Shown: positions 23,461 to 35,045 of the stretch, one piece after another
How the letters are laid out: each line of letters starts with the position of its first letter
How positions within the stretch are numbered: position 1 is the stretch's first letter
Source of the DNA: Pelobates cultripes
Lineage: Eukaryota; Chordata; Amphibia; Anura; Pelobatidae
Assembly: GCA_933207985.1 (NCBI GenBank)
Contig: OW240914.1
Span: forward strand, 285,379,751-285,443,750
Length of the DNA stretch: 64,000 nt
Direction of reading: 5' to 3'
Program-made: the position numbers and the translations under genes
The notes under the pieces: model-generated
What the model was told of the DNA's origin: nothing
Seen by the model: only the letters and a program-made list of their open reading frames with translations
Database searches by the model: none

Positions 23461-24182
23461 GAGTGTGTGTGTCTTCAGCACTTACCTTTCTCCAGTGCCA
23501 GACTCCCTTGGCGCTGGGGATCCCTCAGCCTCTCAGCTCCGAATGCAACCGCGCACGCATTCAAACCGCCCATAGGAAAGCATTACTCAATGCTTTCCTA
23601 TGGACGTTCAGTGTGCTCCTCTAGCGGCGGGAGAGCCACTAGAGGCTGGATTAACCCTCAGTGAAACATAGCAGTTTCTCTGAAACTGCTATGTTTTCAG
23701 CTGCAGGGTTAAAACTAGAGGGACCTGACACCCAGACAACTTCATTGAGCTGATGTGATCTGGGTGTCTGTAGTGGTCCTTTAAGTGTGTGTGCATCTGC
23801 ATGCACTGGCGTACATACCGCGGTCGCAGCCATGTAACCCCTGCGACCAGGTGCCCACCGCCATGTGTTGCGGCCCGGCTCGCACGCGCGGGGGGAGGGG
23901 GCCCACGGGTACATTTTCGCACCGGGGCCCCATGGCTCATGTGTACGCCACTGATGCCAGTGATTTGACCGTTCTCAAACAGACTGACATATTTTCCACT
24001 ACACGTGATGTGTCTTTTGACATGCTTGTTTAAGAAATGAGAAGCTACTCATTGCATCAGTTAGCGTTAAGTAACTTATTGCCAACTGAAAGATAATCAC
24101 CCATGCAGTAACTATCCAATAGAAGGCTGTTACCTATTTGCTTAGTTAAATCCAGGTGGTGACTTTTTTTTTGACCAGGCAG

Positions 24183-24222
<40 letters not shown>
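24183..24222. repeat. (TA)n microsatellite at the Tc1 target site
   Basis: About 20 TA units start at the TA target dinucleotide of the Tc1 family-3 element, possibly seeded by it. Confidence 0.85.
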
Positions 24223-24226
<4 letters not shown>

Positions 24227-25280
24227 TGGGCCTGTAGTTGTGGGAGGAGCTTAGGATCCCCTTTAAGAGGGCCTCCAATCTTGAAGTCGCCATCTTGAAT
24301 ACTTACCTGGAGTCTCCTGTTCCCGTTTTCCTGGCTTGCTGACCCTTCATACTTACTTTCTGATTAAGTGACTTCACTTCCACGCTGTCCGGGTCATCCT
24401 CTAGCAGCCGCTGAGCCTGTCTTACAATTCCGCTGTAACCGTAAGTGAAGACCAAACCAGCGCGCCACGGGTGCGTTCGTGACGTCATCCTGGTTTGGGC
24501 CTATCTTTTGTAGCTACTTACGGGTCGCACGTTTTGTCATGCCATGTATTTGTTCGGCTTTTTTCAGCTGTTTCTTGCAGTCACTTCATGTAACATCTGC
24601 ACGAACTGTTCCCCTGTTACACGCTGTTCGCATAAAAGGGCACTAATACACATACGTAGAGCATCTATTTTAGATGAACAGGTTGCTTTCGGTTCTATGC
24701 TTTACACAAACACATGGTGTTAGGAGTATTCGTGCAGTTTTCCATATCTACTGCATAATGTATTTTCACACATACGAACAGCTTCTATTTAGACGAATGT
24801 AGTTGGTTTACCTACGGGTAAACCTTGGTATTACAGCTTATTGAAATCAAACACTTTTCATGGCTAAACAGTCTTGGTTGTTGCAAATTACATGTGTTGT
24901 ATTTTTTTAGGTTTCGTTGGTGGCATATTATCTTCATTTACTGTGGTTTTCCATTTAAACCAGCAAGTTATCTGTCTGTTATAGGTTAGTTCATATTTCA
25001 TCAAATACTATTTCCGGTTCTATACACTTCTCTGTTGGTCATACTGATGTTTTACTCATTTAGGTAATACACCCTATCCAACTTGTTTCTCCTGAGGAAG
25101 TTACTCATAATTTCCATCAATTGTTTTCATATTCTCCGTGTCTGACAGTGGGGTAGGTCATCTTTATTATTGGGTTCCACGATTTGACTCGCTCAGTGTA
25201 CTATTCTCAGATACTATTTTACGTTTCTCAAATTTTAGGTTGCCATACCCTGCTAATCTCATTTCCTTACTACAATCAAA

Positions 25281-26222
25281 ACCTACGTTTCAGACTATAC
25301 AGTCTCAGGTACAATCATTACATTACGTCCTACGTAGGGGTCCCCTATTTCTAGAATTACTGGCGGTTAGTCATCTAAGGCCAATTAGGAAATTTTCTGG
25401 CCTTCAAGCCATAAGTCAGTGGTCCCGCGAGGCCTACTCCCATCCTCATTCTCGGAGGTCACGCCCATACGGTCCAACGCATAGTTAGTCACCTCGAATG
25501 GTTGCATAGAGAGGGCTTCACTGACCACGGCCAGTCTATTTTTCTGCTGTTATTTGTCCCTGAGAGGCCTACACCCTGCCACAACGTTACACGTGGCCTC
25601 ATATTTTCCCTCTGGCCAATGCATAGTTAGAGCCACTCCTGCCGCTTGGCAATTAGCAAGCCCTCACCCATCACTTGGTGGTAATTTTTGCCACTTGTCA
25701 TTAGCTAATATGCCAGTAAAGGCTCAGATTCCCTGTAGTACTATCATACCTACGCTTAGACTTTACAGTCTCGGGTACGACAATTTACGTTTAGTTCCAC
25801 AATGGTTTACTATTGTAGAAGCTACTGGCTAGAAGGGATCTAGGTGTCCAATAGGTATCAAATTCTCTGCCTTCATGCCATAGGCAAGTGGTCCCGCGAG
25901 GCCTTCACCCATCCTCATACACGGAGGTATACGCCCATCGGTCCTATTACATAGTTAATTGCCTTGCATTGTCGCATAGAGAGGGCCTCACCTATCATTC
26001 TTTTACTTTATACTTCCTGCACTATCTGCTGTTTTCTTTTCACCGAGAGACTGAACTCCCACCTCTCTGAGGCTGAGCTCAAGTCACAAAGCCCCTCGGC
26101 CAACGCATAGGTAGAACCTCTCTAGCTGCTTGGCACTAGCAGGGCCTTACTTGTCACCCCTAGTGGAATTTTCGTTACTTGGCATTAGCCAGTAGCGTCA
26201 GGGTTCACACTGACAAGTACCT
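25281..26222. repeat. Two tandem ~470-bp units in the retroelement leader
   Basis: Unit 1 (about 25281-25747) and unit 2 (about 25748-26222) share blocks in the same order: CAGACTATACAGTCTC / TTAGACTTTACAGTCTC, AGTGGTCCCGCGAGGCC twice (about 25418 and 25886), GCATAGAGAGGGC, CGCATAGTTAGAGCC / GCATAGGTAGAACC, and TTGGCAATTAGCAAG / TTGGCACTAGCAGG. They are diverged, so the duplication is old. They could be part of the element's terminal or regulatory repeats. Confidence 0.75.
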
Positions 26223-26236
26223 CTTTATATTTTAGT

Positions 26237-27375
26237 ATGTCTCATACTCCGGATATTCCAGACAAACTTTCACTTCCCAGCACCCTTGCTTGGTCTGGGA
26301 CTCCTGCTCACTGGATAGAAGCAACTAGTCCTCCATCACTAAGAACATGGACTATCTCATGCATCATTGCCAAACTACGCAGTAGAAATATCCCATTCCC
26401 GGCTACTGCCAGGAAGTCTGAGTTGTTCAAACTACTCAAAGTCAACACAGATGACCCTGATGCTGGGGAAGGGCCTAGTGGATCCCAAACACCTGATGTC
26501 CATGCCATGTTAACCTCTCTGATTTCTTCAGTTGGACTGATCAATGATAGATTGGGACAATTAGAAGCATCCAGCTCTCATAACCCGGCCACAGGCCATC
26601 CCTGCAGCATCCACTACTACAAAACCCGGATAATTCTCCATTACCACGGGGGTCCCTAAGGTCATCACACCCTCGCGTATGATCCCTGCCAATCTCAAAA
26701 AGGACATCCTGGAGGGCAATGATGTTAACCTGGTGTCTCTCCTGATAGCCTCCCAGGATAAAGTTGAGAACCGGACATATGCTTATGGTAATATTTCCGT
26801 GGTACTGAAAGCAAGAGACCCAAGGCTGATTAAGAGATTATCCTTATTTGAATTTGTCTTGGCCTTTGGCATATATAGGGATGTTTATTGTTCCTCTACT
26901 CATGATAAGAGAGAAGAACTGGATGTGTACATGCACAAGCTGGTGGATCTGGGTTACAAATACGGTGGTACTACTTTCTACGATTACCACTGTTCCTTTG
27001 CCGCAAAAGTCACTGCAGCTCTGGCTCAGTTCAATTTCAGTATGGATTGGAGTAGATTGGATACCAAACTATTCTGCAGGCACTTTGCGGGCCTCAGGGG
27101 ACCGGCTTGTTCAGTTTGCACATCTACTTCGCACTCCACGAATTTGTGCCCTAATTCAGCTCGTCTCGCAGGGACAATTAATTCCCTTTGCACCCCCTGA
27201 AAGCCACTAGAATATTGTAGGATAAACTGGGGCAGGATATTGTATTTTTGGGTAAGTCCCAGATCTGCAATCATTTCAACACTGGCAATTGTGGGTTTAG
27301 CGCTTGCAGACTGATGCACATTTGTTCATATTGTTTCCGGGCCCACGCTAAAACAATGTGCCCAAATAAACTCTT
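26237..27375 (+). pseudogene. Gag-like ORF1 of the Ngaro/DIRS-like element
   Basis: It starts at ATG 26237 (MSHTPDIPDKLSLPSTL). A SAP-like region (SLRTWTISCIIAKLRSRNIP to KSELFKLLKV) is near 26330-26440. In another frame from 26679 comes a conserved block (NLKKDILEGNDVNLVSLLIA, EFVLAFGIYRDVYC, LVDLGYKYGG, HFAGLRGPACSVC) ending in a Cys-rich segment. A further Cys/His cluster (CNHFNTGNCGFSACRLMHIC, about 27262) follows in a third frame, after a TGA at about 27198. The protein probably coats element RNA, as Gag does. At least two frame changes make it non-functional. SAP and family labels come from recall of vertebrate Ngaro-like proteins. Confidence 0.65.
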
Positions 27376-27522
27376 CACCAAACACTACCTGACTAGCATT
27401 AATGTTGTAAATTTTTCCTCACTTTTGAGGAGCCACTATTCACAGCACTTGGTACACTTTTTAGTTGATGGTTTAACGCCGGCATCATCCATTTATCATT
27501 TGGTACGTTTGAGTGCAAGAAT

Positions 27523-28600
27523 TTGCAGTCAGCTGTGGCAGATCCAAACTCGGTAGACATGGCGCGTCTGGCTGCCGACGAGGATGGCCGCTTACCCCTC
27601 ACAAAATCAGCCGACTATGGGGCGCATGAAGAAGCCCGCGGAACCCCAAGGCACCCCCAGGCAATCGGGGTCAGGGACCGAGCAGTCCATCCGCTCCTTC
27701 CTCACTACCCCTCGGGACCTCACATCCCAGCCGGAAATGGAGTCCCCAAGTGAGACCACTGACTCACCGTCCGCAACTCCTGCCGGATCCTCCCCGGCTC
27801 CATCAACCTCACAGGGAACACAGGGGACACTGGATGGAGACTTGCGCGCCCTCCTGCCCAGCTTACTCACCAAGGCAGACTTTGAAGCTCTCTCCGACTG
27901 CCTCAGCAGAGTGATTCGTGACGAGCTGGCACAGGTGAAAGCTGACGAGGCCAGCATGGATGCAGGCCTAACAGTGACAGAGGCAGACTCCAGGACACTC
28001 AGGTCAGACACTGAAATAACCCGCAACACGATAAAGGGCTGTGAAGCTAGCCTGGCCCACCTAACCACCTGGGTTGATGGCCTTGATAATAGGGGCCGTA
28101 GGCTCAACCTACGTGTGAGGGGGGTTAGAGAGGGGGGCACAGCGGAGAACATATCCGAGATCCTGCACACTATTTTCAGCCATGCCCTGGGAGGCCAACA
28201 AATTCATCGACTGGGCCTGGTCAGGGCCCACCGCGCTCTGCGTGCCCCACCGGCACCAGGCGAACAGCCACGCGATATTGTCTGCTGTCTGGACAATTTC
28301 GCCATGAAGGAAGATATACTAAGCAGTTCATGCCACATGTGTACAACCGCATCGAAAATAGCAAATATCCATATACCAAGACCTCTCCCGCTACATCCTG
28401 CAAGCAAGGAAGGCCCTCAGACCATTCACCACTGCACTCCAAGTGGCAGGTATCCCATACAGATGGGGGTACCCCTTTTCACTGTCAGCCCACAGAGGAC
28501 CAGACCTCCACGTCATATGGACCCCGATGGACGTCCCTGGGTTCCTGCGCTCTCTAGGGCTCCCATAGGTACAGGTGCCGAATTTTAGCAGCACATGCTC
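27523..28600 (+). pseudogene. Tx1-type L1 ORF1, frameshifted and truncated
   Basis: The open frame from 27584 encodes a Pro/Ser-rich N-terminus, then a heptad-like coiled-coil segment (about residues 85-175), then an RRM-type core (RRLNLRVRGVREGGTAEN, residues ~176-193) of the transposase_22/L1 ORF1p family. The frame shifts near 28322. The remaining C-terminal domain is seen in another frame (SRYILQARKALRPF, GIPYRWGYPFSL, VPGFLRSLGLP) to about 28566. ORF1p binds L1 RNA as a trimer. ORF2 is absent, so this is an internal fragment. It is joined directly to the Ngaro-like element on its left. Confidence 0.82.
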
Positions 28601-31025
28601 TCTATATATATTTTTCACAAGCAATAATACACCACTAATGTAAATAAAACCAACAATGTTTTTCAGGTCACCTACATGTGAACTTGGTTGCTTATTTTAA
28701 CCTTCTTTCATGTTCAAAGAAGTGACTTTCATGGAACATAATAAATTGAAAGGACGTTATGGTATAAGTAAAGATTGATTTTATGCATTGTCTATATCAT
28801 ACTATTTATTCATGTTAGCACTTATTATAACTTATTATACATTCATATTGCCTCTAACTCCTTTCCTACAATAGCTATACTTGGGTTCTTGATTGTTAAG
28901 TCACTTTATTTAGATAATTTACTTTCTCCTATAGGTATATAAATCAATGAAAAGTTTTATAGATCTAAGATTAGTGAGATTCTGCTTGTAAATAGTGTCT
29001 GAACTGTAGATATTTATAGAATTCCACGAGGGGGATGTTTTACTGATTTTTTATACCCAGCAACGTATGTAATATAATTTTAGGAAAGAATTTCATTGAT
29101 CTAATTATTATTTTTGCCAAAGGGTTGAATAAGACGTAAAGTAATTGAAACTAAAGATAAGTCAGTAGAAAGAACTAGAAATAATACAAAAGGCATAACC
29201 TTGCTACTACTTGACATGTTGCAGACTTGGCGTGTCTTATCAAAAATGCTACCAGCATTGATTCTGTGACCATTGTTTTATGAATTTATTGTATTGATGA
29301 TATCTTGACAGCAGGGCAAATGTAATACAATTCTGATAAAGATCACTGGTAAAGGTTAGGTTTAGCAGCATTTGTTTTATTAAGGTCATTCGCAATATTC
29401 ATATAAGGAGGAATGGAGGCTTACTTGAGGTCAAAGATTGGGCTAGGTATAGTTCAAATTCTTCTAGGCTAGGTCAAGATCAGAATTCAAATCATTAGAA
29501 GGATGTTTGTGGATGGCTTTCAATGTCACAGAAATGAACATGGGAACAGATGGAGCAAAGTGATGATTTTAAAAAAGGGTATTGAACATGAAAAAAGCAT
29601 TTTATTTCTGATCATATATGTTCAACCTATGGAGTGGACAGTCCAAAAGAGGCACCCTTAACATGGAGACATTTTCCCATGAAAACAAGTACCGTTGTAG
29701 TGTGAGTGTGCATCTTGGAACACATAATGGGAATATGCTACTATTTAGATATCTATATGTACATATCATGTTTTATTCAGGCTTGCTCGTGTCTCACATA
29801 TTATGGGTTGTCATTATGTCTGAATGTTTCAGCTTCCAAGATGTATGTGTCCCTATGCCCAAGTTCTTTTATATTTGTATTTAGATCACCGTTTAACACA
29901 TTTATAAGATGGCTTAACATCATCTTGATCATTTTAAAATCTGTTCATCAATATTAACTAAAAGGTAATTAAATAGTCAAAATAAATGGCAATAATAATA
30001 ATAAAAAGTGAATATATTGTGAATAAAGGGAACATTCTACATCTGAGCACTGCTTCCAGTCTCCAGTTCAACCTACAGAGTGTCGAAAATTCCCATAAGC
30101 TAAGCTAATGAGCTAGTCCTGCTTTCAGAGTGCTAAAAGAAGCTTCTAAGTAGGCTTTCTGTAGACTATACTGGAGTCAAGGAGCTGCATACAGTGGGCA
30201 TCAGGTAAGAAGTCAAATTATTCTAAACCAGTTTGAATATTTTGCAATGTAGGACTGCAGCTGGCTGTAGTGGTTTTTGGTGTATGGGATTTCCCTTTAA
30301 ATAAATGTATAACCATACATGGGTTAGTCAAATAATAAGTATGTGTGTTAAGATAATGTTAAACTGATATGTGATGGCTGCTGACTCAAAAGTCAACTGA
30401 TGTGGTGATGATCATTTCTAGGACCTCTTCAGATTGCTCTTGCTGGTCTCTCTTTTAAGTCTTACTCAATATTTAATGATAATCTTTCTTTAAGAAGAGC
30501 TTCGTAAAGGNNNNNNNNNNNNNNNNNNNNNNNNNNNNNNNNNNNNNNNNNNNNNNNNNNNNNNNNNNNNNNNNNNNNNNNNNNNNNNNNNNNNNNNNNN
30601 NNNNNNNNNNGCATGATTCATAATAGATTTGCACATCTGGCCCGTGTGTGTGTTGATCAGAAAACTTACCAGTCCATGAGACCCAATCATTGTGCCAAGC
30701 AAGATGGGCTAGAATAGGCAGCTAGATACTTGTCAGATCAGAAGGAATAGTGTAACTGGCAGAACAGACCTAAGCTACACCTACTTAGAGTGCCTACAGC
30801 AGGGCTGGGCCTGATCCACTGTACAATCCCTTTGTAAAGGTGCTGAGTACAATGTTAACAAAGGCCCAGCTCGTCCCTTTCTTTCGCTGCTCTGTGCCTC
30901 TTGTTTTTGTCCCTGACTGTACATGCAGGGACAGTGTTTGCAGACCAGGAACGCGGTGCACAGCGGCTCTGTTCTCACACTCTGCACACAGATCTGACTG
31001 ATAGGCAATGTTTGTTTGCTTGTTT
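28601..31025. other. No gene; includes a 100-N assembly gap at 30511-30610
   Basis: AT-rich sequence without recognisable coding content. The gap interrupts 30511-30610 (standard-size filler, real length unknown). A TTTCCCTTTAAA end near 30291 may be a MITE remnant. Confidence 0.6.
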
Positions 31026-31108
31026 TTAACCCTTTCAGGACCAATAACATGCTAGAACTCTCACGATAGCAAGGGATTTCCATAGAAACCTTGTCTGAAA
31101 GGCGTTAA
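31026..31108. mobile_element. 83-bp TTAA MITE
   Basis: TTAACCCTTTCAGGACC and CTGAAAGGCGTTAA form inverted ends with TTAA at both borders. It is non-coding and close in design to the CCTTAAGGACC MITE family. Confidence 0.7.
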
Positions 31109-31390
31109 ACTCACTTGGAACTGGCATCTCTTCCAATTAACACACTTTCGATGGAACATTTTTAAAAAGTAATATGCACATCTGCTCTTCTGCAGCCAAA
31201 ATAGAAATAGGTATGAGATACATTTTCAGAAAGTAAGTGCAGCGTTTGGAGTGTTTTAGAGAGCTGCCCCAAGTGATTTAGAAACTAAAGGCATTTTCTG
31301 CACACTAATTGATTGCAGACACTGGCACGCTCACACAGACTGAAAATGTGAATAATGCTATTGGAAAAACACGTTTTAGTCATTAGTGCA

Positions 31391-31649
31391 TGATGTGGAT
31401 ATCAATCAATAAATTGATTATCTTGTGTATCTGCCCCTGGCCAAATTAAAGAAATAGTGCGTGCACGCTCCTGAAGTAATTCACACCAGACACAAGTTTC
31501 AGGTTAATGAAAAACTTGAGGAAAGTTTATTCAGGGGGGCCGACATGTCCCTTATAAAGCAAAATTACATTATATGCTTTGTCAGAGATAACATGGAATA
31601 ATACATTAATAATTGGTTAGGTGTTAAGTATGATATCACTGGTATCTTA
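31391..31649 (-). repeat. 3' LTR of the retrovirus, truncated
   Basis: Matches the first ~290 bp of the 5' LTR (starting TGATGTGGATATCAATCAAT in plus orientation). A ~28-bp stretch present in the 5' LTR after GGTGTTAAG is absent here. After GGTATCTT (about 31648) the sequence switches directly into env, so most of U3 and the polypurine tract are gone. Confidence 0.9.
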
Positions 31650-32918
31650 TTCGTATTGGCAGTTATGAGTGGGATCAAGGATTCGAATCCTGCTGCCAAT
31701 TCATCCCTGGCCTTGAACTCATTTGGTACCCCCCCTGGGTACTCCAATGGCATCGATGTATACATGTGGGTCAAAACTACCTCGGATGGGGGTTTCTCTT
31801 TTTACTCTAAGATACGTATGTGGTGAATTGTATGGATCTTGGTGGCTATCAGGAAAGATGTGTATGGGCATGATAACTTTAGTCAGGGCACATTCTCCCC
31901 ACCATGAGCCAGTCATCTTTGATCTAAGTTGCATGTCACCACATAGCCAATAAATATCCCCCACAGATTTAATATTATTTACTTACAAGGCAGTGGGAGG
32001 TTTACGATAAATGGCACAGTAGCCAGAAGGGAATTTGCCTACAAATTTACCTATTGTATAGCAAGTGTAATTACCTGGATACACAGTGACTCCATCAGGT
32101 GGCCTGGTGCTCCCTTGGGTCATTGGGTAAGCCGTCTTCCACGACTCACATGCTGATGAATTTACTATTGTCTGTGCATAGAGGCTTAAGAAACATGTCT
32201 CGACATCGGGGGGTAAATCTAAAGGCACTGTACCTAGGTTGGGTCTGGCCCCACCACAGACATAACAGTTAGTTTTGTTGTGAGAGTTAGCATTATACCT
32301 CATCCATTCAAGCCATAGATTAGTATCTGAAAAAACAGTCTCCAGAGCCATAGTGTCCTCAAATGTAGGATTAGCAATGGCCACCATGTCTTTAAGGGTT
32401 TTGATGTGTGGCTTCAGAGGATTAATGGTCATGTGTGTTGAACCAACCCAGTCTGGTGAGGTAAGCATGTCTTGTAAATAGAAGATTCCCAACTTGTTAT
32501 GTGAGCCCTTTCCAGTACATTCCCATTACGTATTCCCCGGCGTCACCTGGGCTGGGGTGTTCTATGTTTAAGGTTAGCTTTATTGGGGTAGACCCTGTTG
32601 GTTTACACAAGGTCATTCGGTATAACAAGGGTTTCCCATATTCCACCCCGCGGCTTTCCATGAACTACATTGATGTCCCCAATGGTCGCCTGTCACACAG
32701 ACATATGGGTCCTTTTTAATTGGTATGTCTTTGTATATTGCTGAGTATTGTGATTGTGGGAAAGTACAAGAAACAATATCACAATAATCAAAAGTAAATG
32801 TAGCCACATGTATGTTTGAAGAATTATACCAAAATGTGTAAACATGATTGTCTTTAGTAATAGCAACTTGTTGGGCCGTTAAGAGGCCTAGCAGCAGACA
32901 TAAGTATAGAAGACTCAT
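31650..32918 (-). pseudogene. env: Retroviral env, surface-subunit remnant
   Basis: The ATG at 32918-32916 overlaps the integrase TGA (32917-32915) as ATGA. A hydrophobic signal peptide follows (LLYLCLLLGLLTAQ). Several N-X-S/T sites (for example NSSN, NKTN, NSSA, NYTC) and paired Cys fit a surface glycoprotein. In-frame stops occur at about 32613 and 31983, and the segment at about 32620-32500 reads in another frame. The frame runs into LTR sequence near 31650, so no fusion peptide, transmembrane helix or cytoplasmic tail exists. Family role is receptor binding; this copy cannot do it. Confidence 0.85.
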
Positions 32919-33776
32919 GTTTGGGTGGGATCCGCTTCCTCTGGATCAGGAACTTTCTTACAGTGTGAAGCGTGTATCCAGGTATTCTTCCCAGCCAACT
33001 TTACAGAGGTAGATGTGGTCAACAGGACTTGGAATGGACCATCAAACCTTGGCTCAAGAGTGTGTTTTCTTAGAAACTTCTTGACCATGACCCAATCACC
33101 AGGTAGTAACTTGTGCGTGCCTGTGTTTGACTCTGGATCTGAAATAGAAGAAAACACCTGTGCATGGATTTTGGTCAAGGCATGAGAGAGTGCAGTTATA
33201 TAATCTACCATCGCATCTGACTGGAGTTGAAGTTGTTGTGGAAAGTAACAGCCTAACCTGGGTGCTATCCCAAACAAAATCTCGTAAGGGGATAAGTTAA
33301 ACCTCCCTCTTGGGGTGTACCTTACACTAAATAGTGCTATGGGAAGACTCTCCGGCCAGGGTAGGTTGGTTTCTTGTGACATTTTAAGCATTCTGGCTGT
33401 CAGAATGCCATTCATGCGTTCTACCTTACCACTACTCTGTGGGTGATATGGTGTGTAGAATGCAAGGGTCACCCCCAATGCTGCCCAGATTTCCCTGGTC
33501 AACAATGGGGTGAAAGATGTACCCTGGTCACTTTCGATTACTTCAGGAACCCCGTATCTGCAGATAATTTCGGTAAGTAGGTGTTTCGCTGTAGTCTTTG
33601 CAGTGAGATTAGCAACTGGAAAAGCTTCTGGCCATCCTGAAAACATCTCCACTATACCGGCCACTCTTTGGCATTTGGATATGATCGATTTGGATCCTTT
33701 GAAAATGGTACTGTGGTTTGGCCAAATGGTTTGGTGCAGCCTTGGTTATTTTTCCTGGGTTGCATTTGGCGCAGAT
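32915..33776 (-). pseudogene. pol: Retroviral integrase, catalytic and C-terminal part
   Basis: The first catalytic Asp is in QIDHIQ (about 33700), in the upstream frame. After a frameshift at about 33660-33690 the core continues (VEMFSGWPEAFP), with the second Asp in SDQGTSF and the Glu in GKVERMNG, a retroviral DD35E core. The C-terminal region has a GDWVMVKKF segment and a small SH3-like basic tail. It ends at TGA 32917-32915, overlapping the env start. The family role is insertion of viral DNA into host chromatin. The frameshift disables this copy. Confidence 0.9.
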
Positions 33777-34946
33777 GGTGCAGGATCTGCAGTAATTTTG
33801 TGTTAAGGTAGTAATCCCAGGTGCTTCAAAATACTTGTCGATCAAGGAATTCATGAGGTGTTTTGACAAATGTGCTGGTCCATGGGCCCACTGAACAACA
33901 GCTGGATACATACTCTTGGGTAGACAGAATTTGAGATTGATTGTAAATATGTCGTTTTGGAGGGTTGCCCCTTTGTCTTTCCAGCTTTGTTTTTCCTGTG
34001 GAGTAGCTGCGGCCTGTTGTTCTCTTAGGAGTTTGAGATCAGTGGGTAGGGTTTGCATAGTGTAAATAGGGGTCTTTCCGACGGACACTCTTCCGTCCAT
34101 TTCCAAACCTTGGCGCGCCGCATACTTAGCGGCCTGGTCGGCCAGATGGTTGCCATGTGCTTCTCCTGTGTTTAGTTTCCCGTGGGCTTTTACCTTCAGT
34201 ATAGTCACCTCCTCTGGGAGTAATAAAGCATCCATCAGTTCGTTGATAGTTGCACCATGTTTCACAGGAGTACCTGTTGCTGTGAGGAATCCCCTGGTTT
34301 TCCAAATTAAGCAAAAATCATGTGCCACTCCTAGGGCATACTTGGAGTCTGTATAGATGTTGACACGTTTCCCTTCAGACATCCTACATGCCACCGTAAG
34401 GGCTATTAAATCTGTTTGCTGTGTTGACTTGGAGGGGGGGAGTGAGGATGCTTGAAGTATCTGGTCCTCAGTGGTGACTGCATATCCGGTATGATATTGG
34501 CCCTGCTCATCTGCGAATCTAGAACCATCCACAAACAGAGTGTAGTCAGGGTCCGGTAGAGCAGTCTCGTGCACTGTTGGAAGATGGGTAGTTTCCATCT
34601 TCATCTGTTCAAAACAATCACGTGGAGCATCTGGGTCTGGTTCTGTGGGAGGCATGTCTTCACATATCTCTGCATGATATCGGGGGTAACTGACAGTTTT
34701 GTGATTTATGGTCTTTTTAGTGACCCCTGTCACTATGAGTTGTTCTTGAGTTGCAGTACTCCATGTCTTGGCCACTGGGCCGAGTTCTTTCCATGAAAGA
34801 TCTTGAGACTTTGTGAAAGAGACATGAGGAACAGCCACCTCCCTATGGTGATATAAATGGGATACCTCCATAGGTAGATAGACTAAGATGACAATATTTC
34901 CTTTGGAGTCACAGAACAGGTCTGTCAGTGTGATCTGTATTTCCAC
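33690..34946 (-). pseudogene. pol: Retroviral RNase H and integrase zinc domain
   Basis: RNase H motifs in order: LFVDGSRF (Asp), an acidic position at about STQQTDLIAL where a Glu is expected, YTDSKYALG (Asp), and HGNHLADQAAKYAA (His/Asp). The integrase HHCC domain follows (HLSKHLMNSLIDKYF then CRSCTICAKCN). The frame is open from 34946 to about 33690, then passes into the integrase core through a frameshift. An additional stop separates it from the RT connection domain upstream (35046-34946). Confidence 0.88.
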
Positions 34947-35045
34947 TAGGCTGAATAGTTCTTCTTCATAGCATGGGTCAGGACCTGGGGTGCAATGTAG
35001 CTGGGTCTTGGGTTGTTCATCATGTGGAACTGTGGGTTTTTCAAC

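Larger units (their letters stand above)
22509..23961. mobile_element. hAT-like foldback element with 8-bp target duplication
   Basis: The element (22517-23953) starts CAATGGCGTACATACC and ends GTGTACGCCACTG, inverted termini of CAGTGGCGTAC type. ATGCCAAT (22509-22516) and ATGCCAGT (23954-23961) flank it, an 8-bp duplication with one mismatch, the size used by hAT transposases. Each end carries its own small hairpin (GGCGTACATACC with GGTATGTAC). The interior holds a GC-rich palindrome, a GTGTTAGAGTGA-type minisatellite and a TTAA-type MITE fragment. There is no transposase, so it is non-autonomous. Class by TSD length is an inference. Confidence 0.8.
21530..24182 (-). mobile_element. Tc1-type transposon (family 3), split by a hAT-like element
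   Basis: The 5' end of the element is at 24182 (terminal GACCAGGCAG, TA at 24183-24184). From there, minus-strand leader sequence leads to the transposase start region at about 23962. The frame then resumes at 22508 after the insert and decays to 21530, where the CR1 tail begins. The 3' inverted repeat is missing. Confidence 0.85.
24250..27520 (+). mobile_element. Ngaro/DIRS-like retroelement, 5' portion
   Basis: A long non-coding leader (about 24250-26236) with two tandem ~470-bp units precedes a gag-like gene (26237-27375). Just downstream, a fragment (HLVHFLVDGLTPASS, about 27443) resembles the start of the second gene of vertebrate Ngaro/DIRS elements. The sequence then switches to an L1 near 27520. 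The RT, RNase H and tyrosine recombinase are absent, so the class is an inference from the gag-like protein. Confidence 0.65.

Noticed and set aside
25091..25110. CTGAGGAAGTTACTC as a hammerhead core
   Set aside because: No GAAA box or pairing partner follows.
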